A stretch of 64,000 nucleotides of DNA from positions 1-64,000 of the forward strand of contig JACQDL010000031.1 of the NCBI GenBank assembly GCA_016201065.1, given 5' to 3'. The notes under the pieces were generated by a model, which was not told where the DNA came from, made no database searches, and was given only the letters and a program-made list of their open reading frames with translations. Numbering within the stretch: the first letter of the stretch is position 1; each line of letters opens with the position of its first letter. This stretch comes from Actinomycetota bacterium (GTDB lineage Bacteria; Actinomycetota; Actinomycetes; Mycobacteriales; JACQDL01). Shown here piece after piece: positions 7,205 to 16,390 of the stretch. A program made the translations under genes and the position numbers.

Positions 7205-7912
7205 TCAGGTGAACGACGGATTGCCGTCGGTAGTGGCGGTGGGGATGAGGTACAGGCTGCTCAGTTCGGCGATCCTCGGGGTGTAGACGGTCACGTTGCC
7301 GGTGCCGGTGACGCGGCGGGCGTGGACGTCGACGCCGAGGCTGCCCAGTCGGGCGGGCCGGGTGTCGTACAGGCCGCACTTCGCCGGGTGCAGCCACTCG
7401 AACCGGGCGTACCCGGCCGCGGCGGCGGGGATCGACGCGGCAGCGGTGGTGGTGCCGGTGTAGGCGTCAGCGAGTCGGACCTCGCCGGTGGTGGCCGCGT
7501 CGGTGATCACATACATCTGCACCGAGACCACCTCCAGGTGCGGTTTCTGGATTCCCGACTCGTACACGCCCACGAAGGTCGCGCTGGTGACGATGGTGGG
7601 TGCGGGTGCGTGGATCGGGATGGGGCTGGTGGGGTAGAGCTGACCGCGGCCACCCTCACGGGCCGCGGCGATCACCGTTCCCCCGTCCCCGTAGGTGAAC
7701 ACGCCGTAGGCATCGGTGAGGCCACCGACAGTGCCGTCGAACTTCGCGTTGCCGAGCACGAACCGGGGATTGCCGAGCGAGTCGAGGAACCGGAACGTGC
7801 CGCCCCGGATGGAGGAGCTGGGTAGTCGGGGGGAGCGTTCCAGGGCGTCCAGCCGCCGCCGCAGGTCGGCCAGTTCGGCGGCGAGCGAGGGCGGCAGGGT
7901 CGGGTCGCTCAT
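7205..7912 (-). CDS. Minor structural protein, tail tip region
   Basis: 235 residues. A short N-terminal coiled coil (LAAELADLRRRLDALERS) is followed by a beta-rich, Gly/Thr-rich body (GGTFRFLDSLGNPRFVLG, TGEVRLADAYTGTTTAAA). Coiled coil plus beta-rich body is typical of phage tail fibre or baseplate proteins. It lies between the Gp37-like tail protein and the lysis cassette. Receptor binding is plausible but unproven. Confidence 0.7.
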   Translation of the reverse strand: MSDPTLPPSLAAELADLRRRLDALERSPRLPSSSIRGGTFRFLDSLGNPRFVLGNAKFDGTVGGLTDAYGVFTYGDGGTVIAAAREGGRGQLYPTSPIPIHAPAPTIVTSATFVGVYESGIQKPHLEVVSVQMYVITDAATTGEVRLADAYTGTTTAAASIPAAAAGYARFEWLHPAKCGLYDTRPARLGSLGVDVHARRVTGTGNVTVYTPRIAELSSLYLIPTATTDGNPSFT

Positions 7913-8994
7913 CAGACCTCCTGGAACGCGTCGAGGGTCGCGGTCGCTAGCTGGGCGACCTCACCACCAGCGGCGTCGATGCTCATGCCGACACCGACGA
8001 GCCGGTACCGCCCGTCGAGGGTGGCCAGGCCGGCCCCGCCCCGGATCGTCACCACGTCACCGACGGAGTAGGAGCCAAAGGTCGGCTCCGCCTCGGGTGC
8101 CACACTCAGGCGGGGCAGGGTGATGGGTGCCGAACCGCGGGCCAGCCGGTGCCGGGCCTTCGCGTCCAGTGTGGCGAACACGCTGACGTCGCCCGCGCTG
8201 ATCACGTCGTCGAGGACCGGCCACCCGGCGGCGAGCATTCCGGGGTTGGCGACACTCGCCAGCAGCCCCAGGTCGCCCTCGCCGGCACCCACCGCGTCAA
8301 CGTGCGTGGCCAGCGCGGTACCGTCGCAGCCCAGGGCCGCTGAGGTGACCTGTGTGCCGATCTCGAACACGAGATTCGTGGAGCGGCCGGTGTTCGGGTA
8401 GGAGGTGAGGAACCGGGTGACGATGGCGCCGGCCGACCACGCCGAGTCGAACCGGAAGTCGAACCCGTTCTCCACGGCCGCCAGGTCCTCGATGAGGCGC
8501 CCGATCCAGGGGCGCTCGTACGCCTGCCAGGTGCGGTCCCGCGGCACCCCGGTCGCACCCACCGCGGTGGTGTCGATCGGTGGGGATGGGCCGTAGGCGA
8601 GGGCCCAGTCGATGAGGTTCTTCGCGATCTCCGTCGTCTGGTCGACCTGCGTGTACACCTTGGTCGCGCGCAGCACCCGCCGCCGGAGGTAGGACAGCCA
8701 GCCCTCGCCCCGGATCGTCATCGTGCCGGCGTCCAGGTCGGGGTCGGATGTCCAGGGGATACCACCCCAGACGATCACGCCGTCGCGTTCGACGTAGAGC
8801 GCGAGACGCCCCAGCAGGTGCGGAAACAACGGGGCGAGTACCAGGTGCAGCGCGGGGGGCTGCTTCAGTGCCAGTGTCCCCTCGAAGTTGCCGGGAGCGT
8901 TGAGGACATGCTCGAAGCTCGCGGAGGTGAACGGCACCTCGGCGAGGGTTTGCCCGCCCAGCAGGTCCGCGAGCAGGTACCGGTAGGCGGCCAT
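7912..8994 (-). CDS. Minor tail protein (Gp37-like)
   Basis: 360 residues from ATG 8994, which overlaps the preceding TAA (TAATG). It looks like the baseplate hub/minor tail family of actinophages (ReqiPepy6 Gp37-like): PFTSASFEHVLNAPGNFEGTL near the start, LALYVERDGVIVWGGIPW, MTIRGEGWLSYLRRR and GDVVTIRG near the end. Position after the distal tail protein and before tail fibre genes agrees. Confidence 0.8.
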   Translation of the reverse strand: MAAYRYLLADLLGGQTLAEVPFTSASFEHVLNAPGNFEGTLALKQPPALHLVLAPLFPHLLGRLALYVERDGVIVWGGIPWTSDPDLDAGTMTIRGEGWLSYLRRRVLRATKVYTQVDQTTEIAKNLIDWALAYGPSPPIDTTAVGATGVPRDRTWQAYERPWIGRLIEDLAAVENGFDFRFDSAWSAGAIVTRFLTSYPNTGRSTNLVFEIGTQVTSAALGCDGTALATHVDAVGAGEGDLGLLASVANPGMLAAGWPVLDDVISAGDVSVFATLDAKARHRLARGSAPITLPRLSVAPEAEPTFGSYSVGDVVTIRGGAGLATLDGRYRLVGVGMSIDAAGGEVAQLATATLDAFQEV

Positions 8995-9893
8995 TACGAC
9001 AGGCACAGGTAGTAGCCGGTGACCGCGGTCGCGACGGTGATGCTGCCGACGCGGATCCGGAACGTCGTCGAGGTGATGGTGTCCACACCCAATAGCGCGC
9101 CGGGACCACCGCCGGTGATTCCCGATATCGCGAGTACCACGGTGGGGGTGAAACCGGCCCCGTGGGTGATGGTGAGGTAGCCGGAGGCGTCGGTGGTGCC
9201 GCTGTAGGTGCCCCAGTGCATCCGGTTCGACCCGGACGTGGTTTTCGTCAGCGCCTGGACGAGCGACGCCCAGGTGGCTCCGGTGCTCACCCGGGGCAGA
9301 CCCGTGTCGGTCTCGAAGATCGCGAGCCCGGCCGAGTGGTTGGGTGCGTTGGTCGAGGGCACCGGGATGATCCCACCGAGCGCGGCCGCCCGGCCCTTCT
9401 GGCTCGACTGGGTGGTGCGCCGGTCGGCGATCTGGCTGTTGGTGACCGCGGTGTCCAGTGCCGGGATGTCGATCATCGCCAGCACCCAGGAGTTCGCGGG
9501 TGCGGCCGGCTCGGTGGGTGTCGCCGCGGGGGTCCCGGTCACCATGACGATGGACGCGGCGTTCGTCGCGCCCGAGTACGCGGCATCGGCGACCTTCGCG
9601 ACGATGAGATCCTTGCGGGGGTTCGTGGGGTCACTCGCGGCGAGCGCCACGTTCAACGTGCCCCGGTTCTCCACGAGGTAGATGCCCTGGTAGGTGCCCT
9701 CCGTGCCGGGGATGAGCACCTGACCGCTTCCCACGTTGACGCTCATGTTCGGGGTGCCGTTCTCGGTCACCGCCAGGTCGGCGGCACCGATGATCCCGCC
9801 CCGTCCACCCACCAGCGCGGCGATGGCGCGACGCGCCGACTCTGCGGTTTCCCCGCCGGCCTGGATGAAGATCGGGGTGGTGGTGACTGACAT
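8994..9893 (-). CDS. Tail fibre / baseplate upper protein
   Basis: 299 residues, rich in Ala, Thr and Gly. The N-terminal half resembles a baseplate-attachment region (GQVLIPGTEGTYQGIYLVENRG, PRKDLIVAKVAD, WVLAMIDIPA). The C-terminal part is beta-rich with tandem short strands (HWGTYSGTTDASGYLTITHG). This layout is usual in actinophage tail fibre proteins. It probably contributes to receptor recognition. Confidence 0.72.
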   Translation of the reverse strand: MSVTTTPIFIQAGGETAESARRAIAALVGGRGGIIGAADLAVTENGTPNMSVNVGSGQVLIPGTEGTYQGIYLVENRGTLNVALAASDPTNPRKDLIVAKVADAAYSGATNAASIVMVTGTPAATPTEPAAPANSWVLAMIDIPALDTAVTNSQIADRRTTQSSQKGRAAALGGIIPVPSTNAPNHSAGLAIFETDTGLPRVSTGATWASLVQALTKTTSGSNRMHWGTYSGTTDASGYLTITHGAGFTPTVVLAISGITGGGPGALLGVDTITSTTFRIRVGSITVATAVTGYYLCLS

Positions 9894-9905
9894 CGGCGAC
9901 TCCTC

Positions 9906-10778
9906 TTAGATCCAGGCCGAACGGAACGACACGGCGAGCTGGGGGCTGCCTGAAGTGGTGCCGAGGAACCGCAGTGTGGTCGCGCCCGGTGGCAGGTCCC
10001 ACCAGGAGGAGTTCGCGGTCAGCTTCGAGTAGCGGCTGGCGGTTCCACCCAGGAGGACGGTGCGGGTGGTGGAGTCCATCTCGACGTACTCGCCGAGGCC
10101 GAGGACCAGGCCGGCGTCACCGGCCAGCGACAACACCTGGCCGGTGCTCATGTTCTCGATGCCGGGATTCGTCACCGGCCCGTCGATGCGAGCGGCCCAC
10201 GGTGTGGCGAACGTCCCCGCATTCGACGCGGCGACCGCGTTGCCCATGCTCGCCCCACCCCAGTTGAGGTTCCACGTCAGCGACCACGCCAGGCCGGGAG
10301 GCGAGGCGGCGAGCCCGGTGGTCAGGGTCGTCACCGTCTCGTCGTAGATTCGCGGATCCGTGGCGTCGAAGGCGACGGTCGCGGTCGCAAGGCGGAAGTA
10401 GTGCTCGGTGTCGATGGGCAACGCCAGCTTGCGGGGCCGGGCGTTGATCCGCCGCACCCCACCGCCGGCGACGCCGGGAATCTGGAACACCAGCGGTGTC
10501 TCAAGGCCGGCCGGGGCGAGCGCGGCCTTCATCACCGCGATCGCATTCGACAGTGCGGTGTCGGACGTGGCGCCGATCTCCAGGCGCAGCGTCACGCTCC
10601 GACCGTCAAGGAAGTCGTCACCGGGCAGCAGTCCGTGGGCGCGCAGCCGCACCGCATCGGATGTGCGCACCTCGGGGTGGTCGGAGATGCCCTCGATGGG
10701 CGCGACGAGTTCGTACGGCGTGTCCGGGCCCATCGCCAGCCCCGCGTACTCCACCTGCCAGTTTCCGGTGACCGCCAT
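9906..10778 (-). CDS. Distal tail protein
   Basis: 290 residues from ATG 10778, overlapping the tape-measure stop (TGATG). Beta-rich, with the pattern of the siphovirus Dit-type tail domain: YELVAPIEGISDHPEVRTSD at the start, the RSVTLRLEIGATS strand and a long insertion with TNPGIENMSTG. Position immediately after the tape measure gene is the standard place for Dit. Confidence 0.8.
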   Translation of the reverse strand: MAVTGNWQVEYAGLAMGPDTPYELVAPIEGISDHPEVRTSDAVRLRAHGLLPGDDFLDGRSVTLRLEIGATSDTALSNAIAVMKAALAPAGLETPLVFQIPGVAGGGVRRINARPRKLALPIDTEHYFRLATATVAFDATDPRIYDETVTTLTTGLAASPPGLAWSLTWNLNWGGASMGNAVAASNAGTFATPWAARIDGPVTNPGIENMSTGQVLSLAGDAGLVLGLGEYVEMDSTTRTVLLGGTASRYSKLTANSSWWDLPPGATTLRFLGTTSGSPQLAVSFRSAWI

Positions 10779-12265
10779 CAGCGCCCCGAGGTTTTCAGGA
10801 CCCACGCCAGCTCGCGCATGATCTCGCGGGGATCAGCGCGGTTGAGCATGTTGATCGTCACACCCGGCCAGCCACCACCGGCACCCGCCATGGCCGGGAC
10901 CGCGCCGGAGCGGACCCTGCGCGCGCTGGATTCCGCGTCGAGGATCTGCGTGCCCGCCGGCAGCCTGAGAAGTTCGGCGCCGCGTTCACCCACCCAGCTC
11001 CAGCCACCCCGGAACCAGGACGTCCCGGAGGCTTGCGCCATGGCCAGGCCCTTGCGCCGCTGTCCGCTGGTGTCGATGTAGTACCCGGCCATCCGCTGCT
11101 GGACCGTGATCGTGACCGTCTTGCTCTTGATGGCGCGCAGCTTGCGTTCCATCTCATCGAGCGCCGCGATCGCGTTGTCGTGGATCGACCGCCCCATCCG
11201 CTCGGCGTCCCCGGCGAGCTTGTTCATCCCGTCGGCCTTCTTCCACAGGCTGTTGCCGAGAGTGATGTTCCCGGTGGCGAAGGCGGCCGCCGCGGCGGCC
11301 TTCAGCAGGGCGGAACCCACCCGCAGACCCGCGGCGGCCACGCTGAACATCGGGGAGATGATGATCGTGGCGGCGCGGGCGACGCTCAACAAACCCAGGG
11401 CGAGGTCCGGCCAGTGCGTCTCGAACCAGGTGAACGCGGTCGTCAGCCATGGCGTCACCTTGACGATGAGGGCGTCCCGCAGCTCCCCGAGCTTGGACTT
11501 CGACGCGGCGAGCTTCGCCGCCAGCGTCCCCTGAGATGAGGAGTAGGCGTTCTGCGCGTCGGTGGACTTCGCCATGATCAGGTCCAGGGTCGCCTGCGCC
11601 TGCGCCTGTTCGTCGGTGGCGAAGACCAGGCCCTTCTTCGCGTTCGCCAGCACCTGGGCGTCGACCTGCGCCTGGGAGATCCCGATACCCAGACCCTGTA
11701 GCGCGTCCCGCTCACCCAGCAGCGCGGCGGAGAGGATGTCACCGACCTCGCTCGCGGAGCGGGTGCCACCCGACCACTCCGACAGGGCACCGGACAGGCC
11801 GGCCAGCTGCCGGGTCATCGCCTGCGCCCGGTCCCGGGTGAACCCCATCGGCACCAGCAGGTCCTGCATCCCTGATGCCATCCGCAGGACCTCCCGGGAG
11901 GTGAGCCCCATCCGGGAGCCGACCTTCTTCGCCCACGACTCCATCGCCGGGAACCCCTTACCGAAGACGATCTTCGCCTTGCGGTCCATCAACTCCATGT
12001 TCGCGGCGGTCCTCAGCATCGTCGAGCCCAGCATGCCGACACCCACCACGGCACCGAGAACACCCACACCGACCGCGCCGGCGCCCTTGCCGAATGACGC
12101 GAGCTTGCCGCCGGTCCTGCCGATCGCCGAGCCGGCCCTGCCGATACGACCCGAGGCCCTCTCGGCGTCCTTGGCGCTCCTGTCGAACGCCTTACCGACA
12201 CCCGTGATCGTGCGGGCGGCGCCGTGGTCGGTCGCGAAGATCCCAAACTCGATCTTCTTACCCAT
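10778..12265 (-). CDS. Tape measure protein
   Basis: 495 residues; ATG 12265 follows AAGGCGG. It is alanine/glycine-rich and helical with a central hydrophobic region (GKGAGAVGVGVLGAVVGVGM near residue 55 and LGLLSVARAATIIISPMF around 290). These traits, and its position between the tail chaperones and the distal tail protein, identify the ruler of tail length. It is short for the class, implying a relatively short siphovirus tail. Confidence 0.9.
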   Translation of the reverse strand: MGKKIEFGIFATDHGAARTITGVGKAFDRSAKDAERASGRIGRAGSAIGRTGGKLASFGKGAGAVGVGVLGAVVGVGMLGSTMLRTAANMELMDRKAKIVFGKGFPAMESWAKKVGSRMGLTSREVLRMASGMQDLLVPMGFTRDRAQAMTRQLAGLSGALSEWSGGTRSASEVGDILSAALLGERDALQGLGIGISQAQVDAQVLANAKKGLVFATDEQAQAQATLDLIMAKSTDAQNAYSSSQGTLAAKLAASKSKLGELRDALIVKVTPWLTTAFTWFETHWPDLALGLLSVARAATIIISPMFSVAAAGLRVGSALLKAAAAAAFATGNITLGNSLWKKADGMNKLAGDAERMGRSIHDNAIAALDEMERKLRAIKSKTVTITVQQRMAGYYIDTSGQRRKGLAMAQASGTSWFRGGWSWVGERGAELLRLPAGTQILDAESSARRVRSGAVPAMAGAGGGWPGVTINMLNRADPREIMRELAWVLKTSGR

Positions 12266-12757
12266 GGCCACCGCCTTTCATCAATTGCCTGGCCGCAGCC
12301 TCGTAGGTGAGGAACCCCATGTAGGTGAGGCGGGCCATCTCCCACTCGCGGATACCGAAGTACAGGGCGAAGGGGGCCACCATCTCACCGGTGCGGCGCT
12401 CTAGGTCGCCGGCTCCGGCCCGGCCGGTATGGTAGGGTCCGCGCCCTCCTCCGGCTCCGTGCTCTCGTCCGCACCAGCCGGGTGGCTGATCACGGTGCCG
12501 TCGTCGTCGAGCTGGTCCAGGTCGAAAGTGACGCCCATGTCGAACTCGACATCGGAGAACCGCAGGTCGCTCTCCCCGGCACGGCGGCGGGCCAGCCACA
12601 CCAGCACCGTCAACGCGACCGGATCGAACTCCGAGATTCCATGCAGGAACTCGTCAACGGTCAGGCCGGAGACCTTCCGCAGCGCGATGGCCTCGGTGTT
12701 CAACAGGCGGTTGTCGTCGAAGTCGAGGACCTTCTCGCCGAGCGTGATCCGCAGCAC
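12258..12757 (-). CDS. Tail assembly chaperone G-T, -1 frameshift product
   Basis: The 118-residue frame that starts at 12757 and stops at 12401 is followed in the -1 frame by a conserved-looking stretch, MVAPFALYFGIREWEMAR then MGFLTYEAAARQLMKGG, ending at 12258 and overlapping the tape measure start. This is the usual G/GT arrangement in siphoviruses. Both frames stay open over 12401-12599, the window for slippage. I did not find a canonical X-XXY-YYZ heptamer; slippage near the CCGGGCCGG run about 12420 is possible. An independent start at 12383 would be the alternative. Confidence 0.6.
12401..12757 (-). CDS. Tail assembly chaperone G
   Basis: 118 residues from GTG 12757, which lies one base after the preceding TGA with GGGAG upstream. 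Contains LRITLGEKVLDFDDNRLLNT, AIALRKVSGLTVDEFL, DPVALTVLVWLARRRAGE and a very acidic end (DDDGTVISHPAGADESTEPE), as in phage tail chaperones that bind the tape measure. It is the unshifted product of the G/GT pair. Confidence 0.82.
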   Translation of the reverse strand: MLRITLGEKVLDFDDNRLLNTEAIALRKVSGLTVDEFLHGISEFDPVALTVLVWLARRRAGESDLRFSDVEFDMGVTFDLDQLDDDGTVISHPAGADESTEPEEGADPTIPAGPEPAT

Positions 12758-12758
12758 G

Positions 12759-13211
12759 TCAACTCCCGATCTTGCGGGCCACGGCGTCGATGGCGGCCAG
12801 CAGCTCAGCCTGGACATGGTCGATGTCCCGGTCGATCGCCCCGGTGAACCAGTGCGGGCGCACCTCCTGCTGGTACCAGTGCTCGCGATCGCCGAACAGC
12901 GGGTGCCGCAACCGGCCCCGGTCCAGCGACCCGATGTCGATCTTCCCGGTGGCGACGATCGTGACACCCGGACTGCGGCCCGTGCGGGTCTTCGTCGTGA
13001 GCCGGGATCGGGACACCATCCGGGCCAGCCCACCCCGGTTCGGAAGCACCCGCAGCGCCTCGGCCTTCACCTCTGCCTTCAGCGGTTTCGTGGCCCGCTG
13101 GATGCTGCGGAACAGCTCCCTGCGCAGATCCCTGTTGCCGGCGTCCTTCAGTGACTTCGCCACCGTGGCGAGCTGGTCGGCCCCGGTGATCCGCACGTCG
13201 AAGCCAGCCAT
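12759..13211 (-). CDS. HK97 gp10-like tail component
   Basis: 150 residues from ATG 13211 overlapping the tail tube stop. The opening [16 protein letters not shown] and the following basic helix ([19 protein letters not shown]) match the HK97 gp10 / minor tail group, which helps complete the head-tail joint. A position after the tail tube gene and before the chaperones is a little unusual but occurs in actinophages. Confidence 0.75.
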
Positions 13212-14254
13212 CACAGGGTCGTGTCCGTGCTCACGAGCTTCACCTGGAGCACCGGGTTCGTCCCGTCGTCGAACGCCTTGAACGCGACCTCCTGCCCCAG
13301 CAGGTCACCCCCGTCAACGTCGATGGTCGTCTCGGTGATCTTCACGGCGGGGAGGATGAACGACAGGAGGTACGGGTTGCCGCCCCCAGCGTCGCCATGG
13401 CTGAAGTCCAGTTGCAGCGGCATGGGCGTACCGGCCCTGAACACGTCGTAGATCTCGACCCGGTTGGTGAACTCGCCCTTCAGCTGGCCGGTGATCGTCG
13501 GGACGGCGTTCTCCAGCTGCTCCTTCTTCACCCCACCACCACCCAGGCCGTAGCGGTCGACCTTCATCCCGGTCTCGCCCTTGATCGTCAGCTCGGAGAA
13601 CACGGTGCCCAACGCGAGGCCACCGCTGATCGTGGTCTCCCCGGCGGTGGTGGTCGCGGTGCCACCGAGCTTGAATGTCGCCGCGTCAACGAACGTGAAC
13701 AGCTGCGCGGCCGGGGCGTAGGACGCCACCGCCAGAGCCGTGGCGGTGTTCTCCTGCCAGGCGTCGATGTTCAGCGTCAGCTCCGCGCCCCGCTCACTGC
13801 CGGCCGAGACCGTGAACTCCCACTCGGGGACCTTCACCCCACGGTAGGTGAACGGCCGCACCGTGCCGTCGGTCTGCGGCCGGCCCAGCTGCACCGTCAA
13901 CCCCAGCCCCGCCTTCGGGCCGGGGGTGTGGACCTGCTTGTAGGCGGTGCTCGCGGCGATCTGCGTCGGGACGGTGATCGCCGAACCGAGCGCGTGCCTC
14001 CACAGCAACCCCATGTGGCCACGGTCGGTGTACTCCAGGCTGATCTCACCATCGACGGTGAGGACACCCTGCGACACCCTGGCGGCACGCTCGTACGCCT
14101 GCCCGGCCCGCAGGCCCTGCCCGGTGATCCACGTCGGTTTGAACGTCGGCGACGCGCTGGTGAACTCGTAGAAGGTGTCGACGACCACCTCGGTACCGAC
14201 GACCGTCTCCGCCTTGACGCCCAACTGCGCGGCCAAGCCGCTGCCATAGGCCAT
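13211..14254 (-). CDS. Major tail (tube) protein
   Basis: 347 residues. Starts [17 protein letters not shown], then [33 protein letters not shown] and a repeating beta pattern ([22 protein letters not shown]). The features and length match the actinophage tail tube proteins with a C-terminal added domain. Position just before the tail chaperones supports the call. Confidence 0.85.
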
Positions 14255-14430
14255 CAGCGCCTACCACCCTTCGTGCTCACAGGTTCGGTCTCCACCCGCC
14301 AGGTCGTGGGTGGCCACACATGCCCCTGCAGGAGCATGTCGTCGATCTCGACCAGCTCGTCCGGTTCGACCACACGACCCAGCAGGGGCACGTGCAGCGC
14401 CTCGTGGGTGATGTTGCGGATCTGCACCAT
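14254..14430 (-). CDS. Small head-tail region protein
   Basis: 58 residues, MVQIRNITHEALHVPLLGRV, from ATG 14430 with GAGAGGGG upstream. Its stop overlaps the tail tube start (TGATG). The acidic centre PDELVEIDDMLLQGHVW is typical of small proteins of unknown function found before phage tube genes. No function can be assigned. Confidence 0.65.
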   Translation of the reverse strand: MVQIRNITHEALHVPLLGRVVEPDELVEIDDMLLQGHVWPPTTWRVETEPVSTKGGRR

Positions 14431-14441
14431 CGGGTCCCCTC

Positions 14442-14906
14442 TCAGCTCGACAGTCGGGTGCGGACGTCCACCCCGACGGTGACGTGGGCCTCGACCCCAC
14501 GGTCGGTCGCGTTCTGTCGCAGCCGCACCGCGCCAAGGCCGCACCACAGCGCGATGCCACCGAGGGTCGGGTCGGCGACGATCGTGGCCTCCAGCTGCGC
14601 GACGATCCCGTAGGCGGCATCCCGGACCGGCTTCAGCGCGTCGTCGCCGGACCAGCACACGCACGTGCACCACACGGTGAACTCCTCATCACGGGAACGC
14701 CTGCCCAACCCCGCCCATGACTGGGAGCCCTCCACGGCCGTCGGCGCGCCGGTGGAGTCGGGGTCGTCGTCGCCGACGAACAGCCACGCCCGTGCCGAGT
14801 CGTCAGTGATCCCCGGACCGTCGAGGACCCGCACGGCCGGCAGGGCGGCGGTGAGGACCACCACCAGGGCGTCAACGACCGCCGGCTGCTGGGAGACACC
14901 TCCCAT
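14442..14906 (-). CDS. Head-tail joining / tail terminator protein
   Basis: 154 residues from ATG 14906 overlapping the connector stop. Alternating strands and helices (VVDALVVVLTAALPAVRVLDGP, SQSWAGLGRRSRDEEFTVWC) match the profile of siphovirus tail terminator or minor capsid proteins. Position between the connector and the tail tube supports a role in closing the tail. Confidence 0.7.
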   Translation of the reverse strand: MGGVSQQPAVVDALVVVLTAALPAVRVLDGPGITDDSARAWLFVGDDDPDSTGAPTAVEGSQSWAGLGRRSRDEEFTVWCTCVCWSGDDALKPVRDAAYGIVAQLEATIVADPTLGGIALWCGLGAVRLRQNATDRGVEAHVTVGVDVRTRLSS

Positions 14907-15463
14907 CAGGCCACCCCGAACTGCTGGTGATTGGCCAACAATTCCACCGCACGGCGCGGGACCGCGAAGCCCATGACGAGGAACTGCGGGTCGAGGTTGT
15001 CCCCACCCATGCCGGGGCGGCGGGAGCCGCCCCGCTGGGTTTCCCACAGGTGTTGCAGGATGATCCGGGCGGCGAGGTTGATGCTGGACGGGGCGGTTGC
15101 GCCCCGGCCGGCGACGTAGGTGAGCGTCCACGCCGGGGCGTACCCGCCGACGGCCAGGGGAAGACCGTCCCGGCGGCGGATGATGCCGGCGCCAGCATCC
15201 TTCACGTACAGCCCGCCCACGTCGTAGGTGGTGCCGTCGGAGACCGAGGTCAGCGAGGTGAGCGAGGTCACTGGCCGGGTTGCGACCAATAGTCCGTAGC
15301 CGGCCAGCTCGACCACCTCGCTCACGGTCCGGTCGAGGACCGCGCCGACGTGGGTTTCGATCGCGTCGTCGATCGCGCCGATGTAGTCACCCAGCTCGAC
15401 GTCATTCGCCGTCGATGTGATGTTCAACTGGGCCTTGGCGTCGGCCAGCGACAGGATCGGCAT
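14906..15463 (-). CDS. Head-tail connector protein (gp6-like)
   Basis: 185 residues, starting MPILSLADAKAQLNITST, the standard opening of HK97 gp6-like head-tail adaptors, followed by DVELGDYIGAIDDAIETHVG. The C-terminal half contains AARIILQHLWETQ. Forms the ring under the portal that receives the tail. Confidence 0.85.
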   Translation of the reverse strand: MPILSLADAKAQLNITSTANDVELGDYIGAIDDAIETHVGAVLDRTVSEVVELAGYGLLVATRPVTSLTSLTSVSDGTTYDVGGLYVKDAGAGIIRRRDGLPLAVGGYAPAWTLTYVAGRGATAPSSINLAARIILQHLWETQRGGSRRPGMGGDNLDPQFLVMGFAVPRRAVELLANHQQFGVA

Positions 15464-15465
15464 GG

Positions 15466-15696
15466 TCAGGTCGACCCAGCGGGTCCGGTGCTGGCCTTGC
15501 TGGTGGTGCGGCGCCGGGCCTTGTCTGCGGGACGGTGGATGGCCTCGCCGACCTCGGCGTCGGTGACCAGCAGCGCGTCGGCCTCCGGCAGCTCGTCGCC
15601 GGCCGCGTAGGCGAGGTGGCGGGCGTCGGGGTGTCCGTCGTTGACGAGACCGCCGGTCGCGGTGCGCCACAGCCGCCGGTCAGCGCGTGTGGTCAC
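15466..15696 (-). CDS. Small capsid-region protein
   Basis: 76 residues, MTTRADRRLWRTATGGLVND and an acidic centre (DELPEADALLVTDAEVGE), basic tail. GTG 15696 overlaps the preceding stop. Its place just before the connector gene is where actinophages encode a short head-related protein. No further function is evident. Confidence 0.6.
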   Translation of the reverse strand: MTTRADRRLWRTATGGLVNDGHPDARHLAYAAGDELPEADALLVTDAEVGEAIHRPADKARRRTTSKASTGPAGST

Positions 15697-16103
15697 CGGT
15701 AGAACACCACCACACGGAACCGGCCGGCCGTCAGGGCAGCCGTGGCGATGCTGATCGCCAACGACCGCCGCGCCGTGGTCTTGACGGTGCTCGCCCCGGT
15801 GAACACCGGCAGGAGCGACTGGCGGCCGGGCGCCGACCAGGGCACGCCGCCGATCGCCGCCGCAGCGAGCAGATCCCCGACGCCGTCGGCATTGGCGGCG
15901 ACCGTCGCGAGCCCACCGGAGGTGAGGGCGGCCTCCACCTCGATGTAGCCGCCCTCGATGACCGCGCCCCGCGGAATGTCGTTGCCGAGCGTGTCGTCGG
16001 CGGAAGCGCGCAGGGTCAGGGTGCCGATCGCACCACCGTCAACGACGACGTCGTACTCGCCCTTCGCCTCCTTCAGGCGGCGGGTGTTCTCGATGGTGGG
16101 CAT
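15693..16103 (-). CDS. Capsid decoration-like protein
   Basis: 136 residues, small and beta-rich (YDVVVDGGAIGTLTLRA, GAVIEGGYIEVEAALTS, RFRVVVFYR). This pattern resembles DUF2190-like or head decoration proteins encoded after the capsid. ATG 16103 overlaps the preceding stop. The role as a decoration protein is inferred from fold pattern and place. Confidence 0.6.
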   Translation of the reverse strand: MPTIENTRRLKEAKGEYDVVVDGGAIGTLTLRASADDTLGNDIPRGAVIEGGYIEVEAALTSGGLATVAANADGVGDLLAAAAIGGVPWSAPGRQSLLPVFTGASTVKTTARRSLAISIATAALTAGRFRVVVFYR

Positions 16104-16378
16104 CAGGCTCCAATCCTCAACACGTCGACGACGACATCTGCGGCGTCGGTGCGGATGGCGTACAACCGCTCTCCAGCAGGGAGGGGGATGGTCTTCTCCG
16201 CGCCAGCCAGCAGGCGGAAACCGATCAGGGTGGTGACGTCGGCACCGCCGAGCGCCACCCTGTTGACCGCATCGGTGTTCCTCACGATCAGCGTCATGCC
16301 GGAAACCGTGTCCGTGTCGGTGGCATTGAGCGGCACCGCCACGACGCCGATCGTGACCTGTCCCGAGGTGAGCGCCAC
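16103..16378 (-). CDS. Small beta-rich head protein
   Basis: 91 residues beginning MALTSGQVTIGVVAVPLNAT, all beta-strand-like, including TLIVRNTDAVNRVALGG. Directly after the major capsid gene. Proteins of this pattern are seen beside capsid genes in many actinophages and may decorate the shell or the fibre base. Confidence 0.6.
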   Translation of the reverse strand: MALTSGQVTIGVVAVPLNATDTDTVSGMTLIVRNTDAVNRVALGGADVTTLIGFRLLAGAEKTIPLPAGERLYAIRTDAADVVVDVLRIGA

Positions 16379-16390
16379 TGTCGGCGCTCC

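Noticed and set aside
12258-12599. Whole 113-residue frame as an independent gene
   Set aside because: Only its last 41 residues look real; the first part is the out-of-frame chaperone gene.
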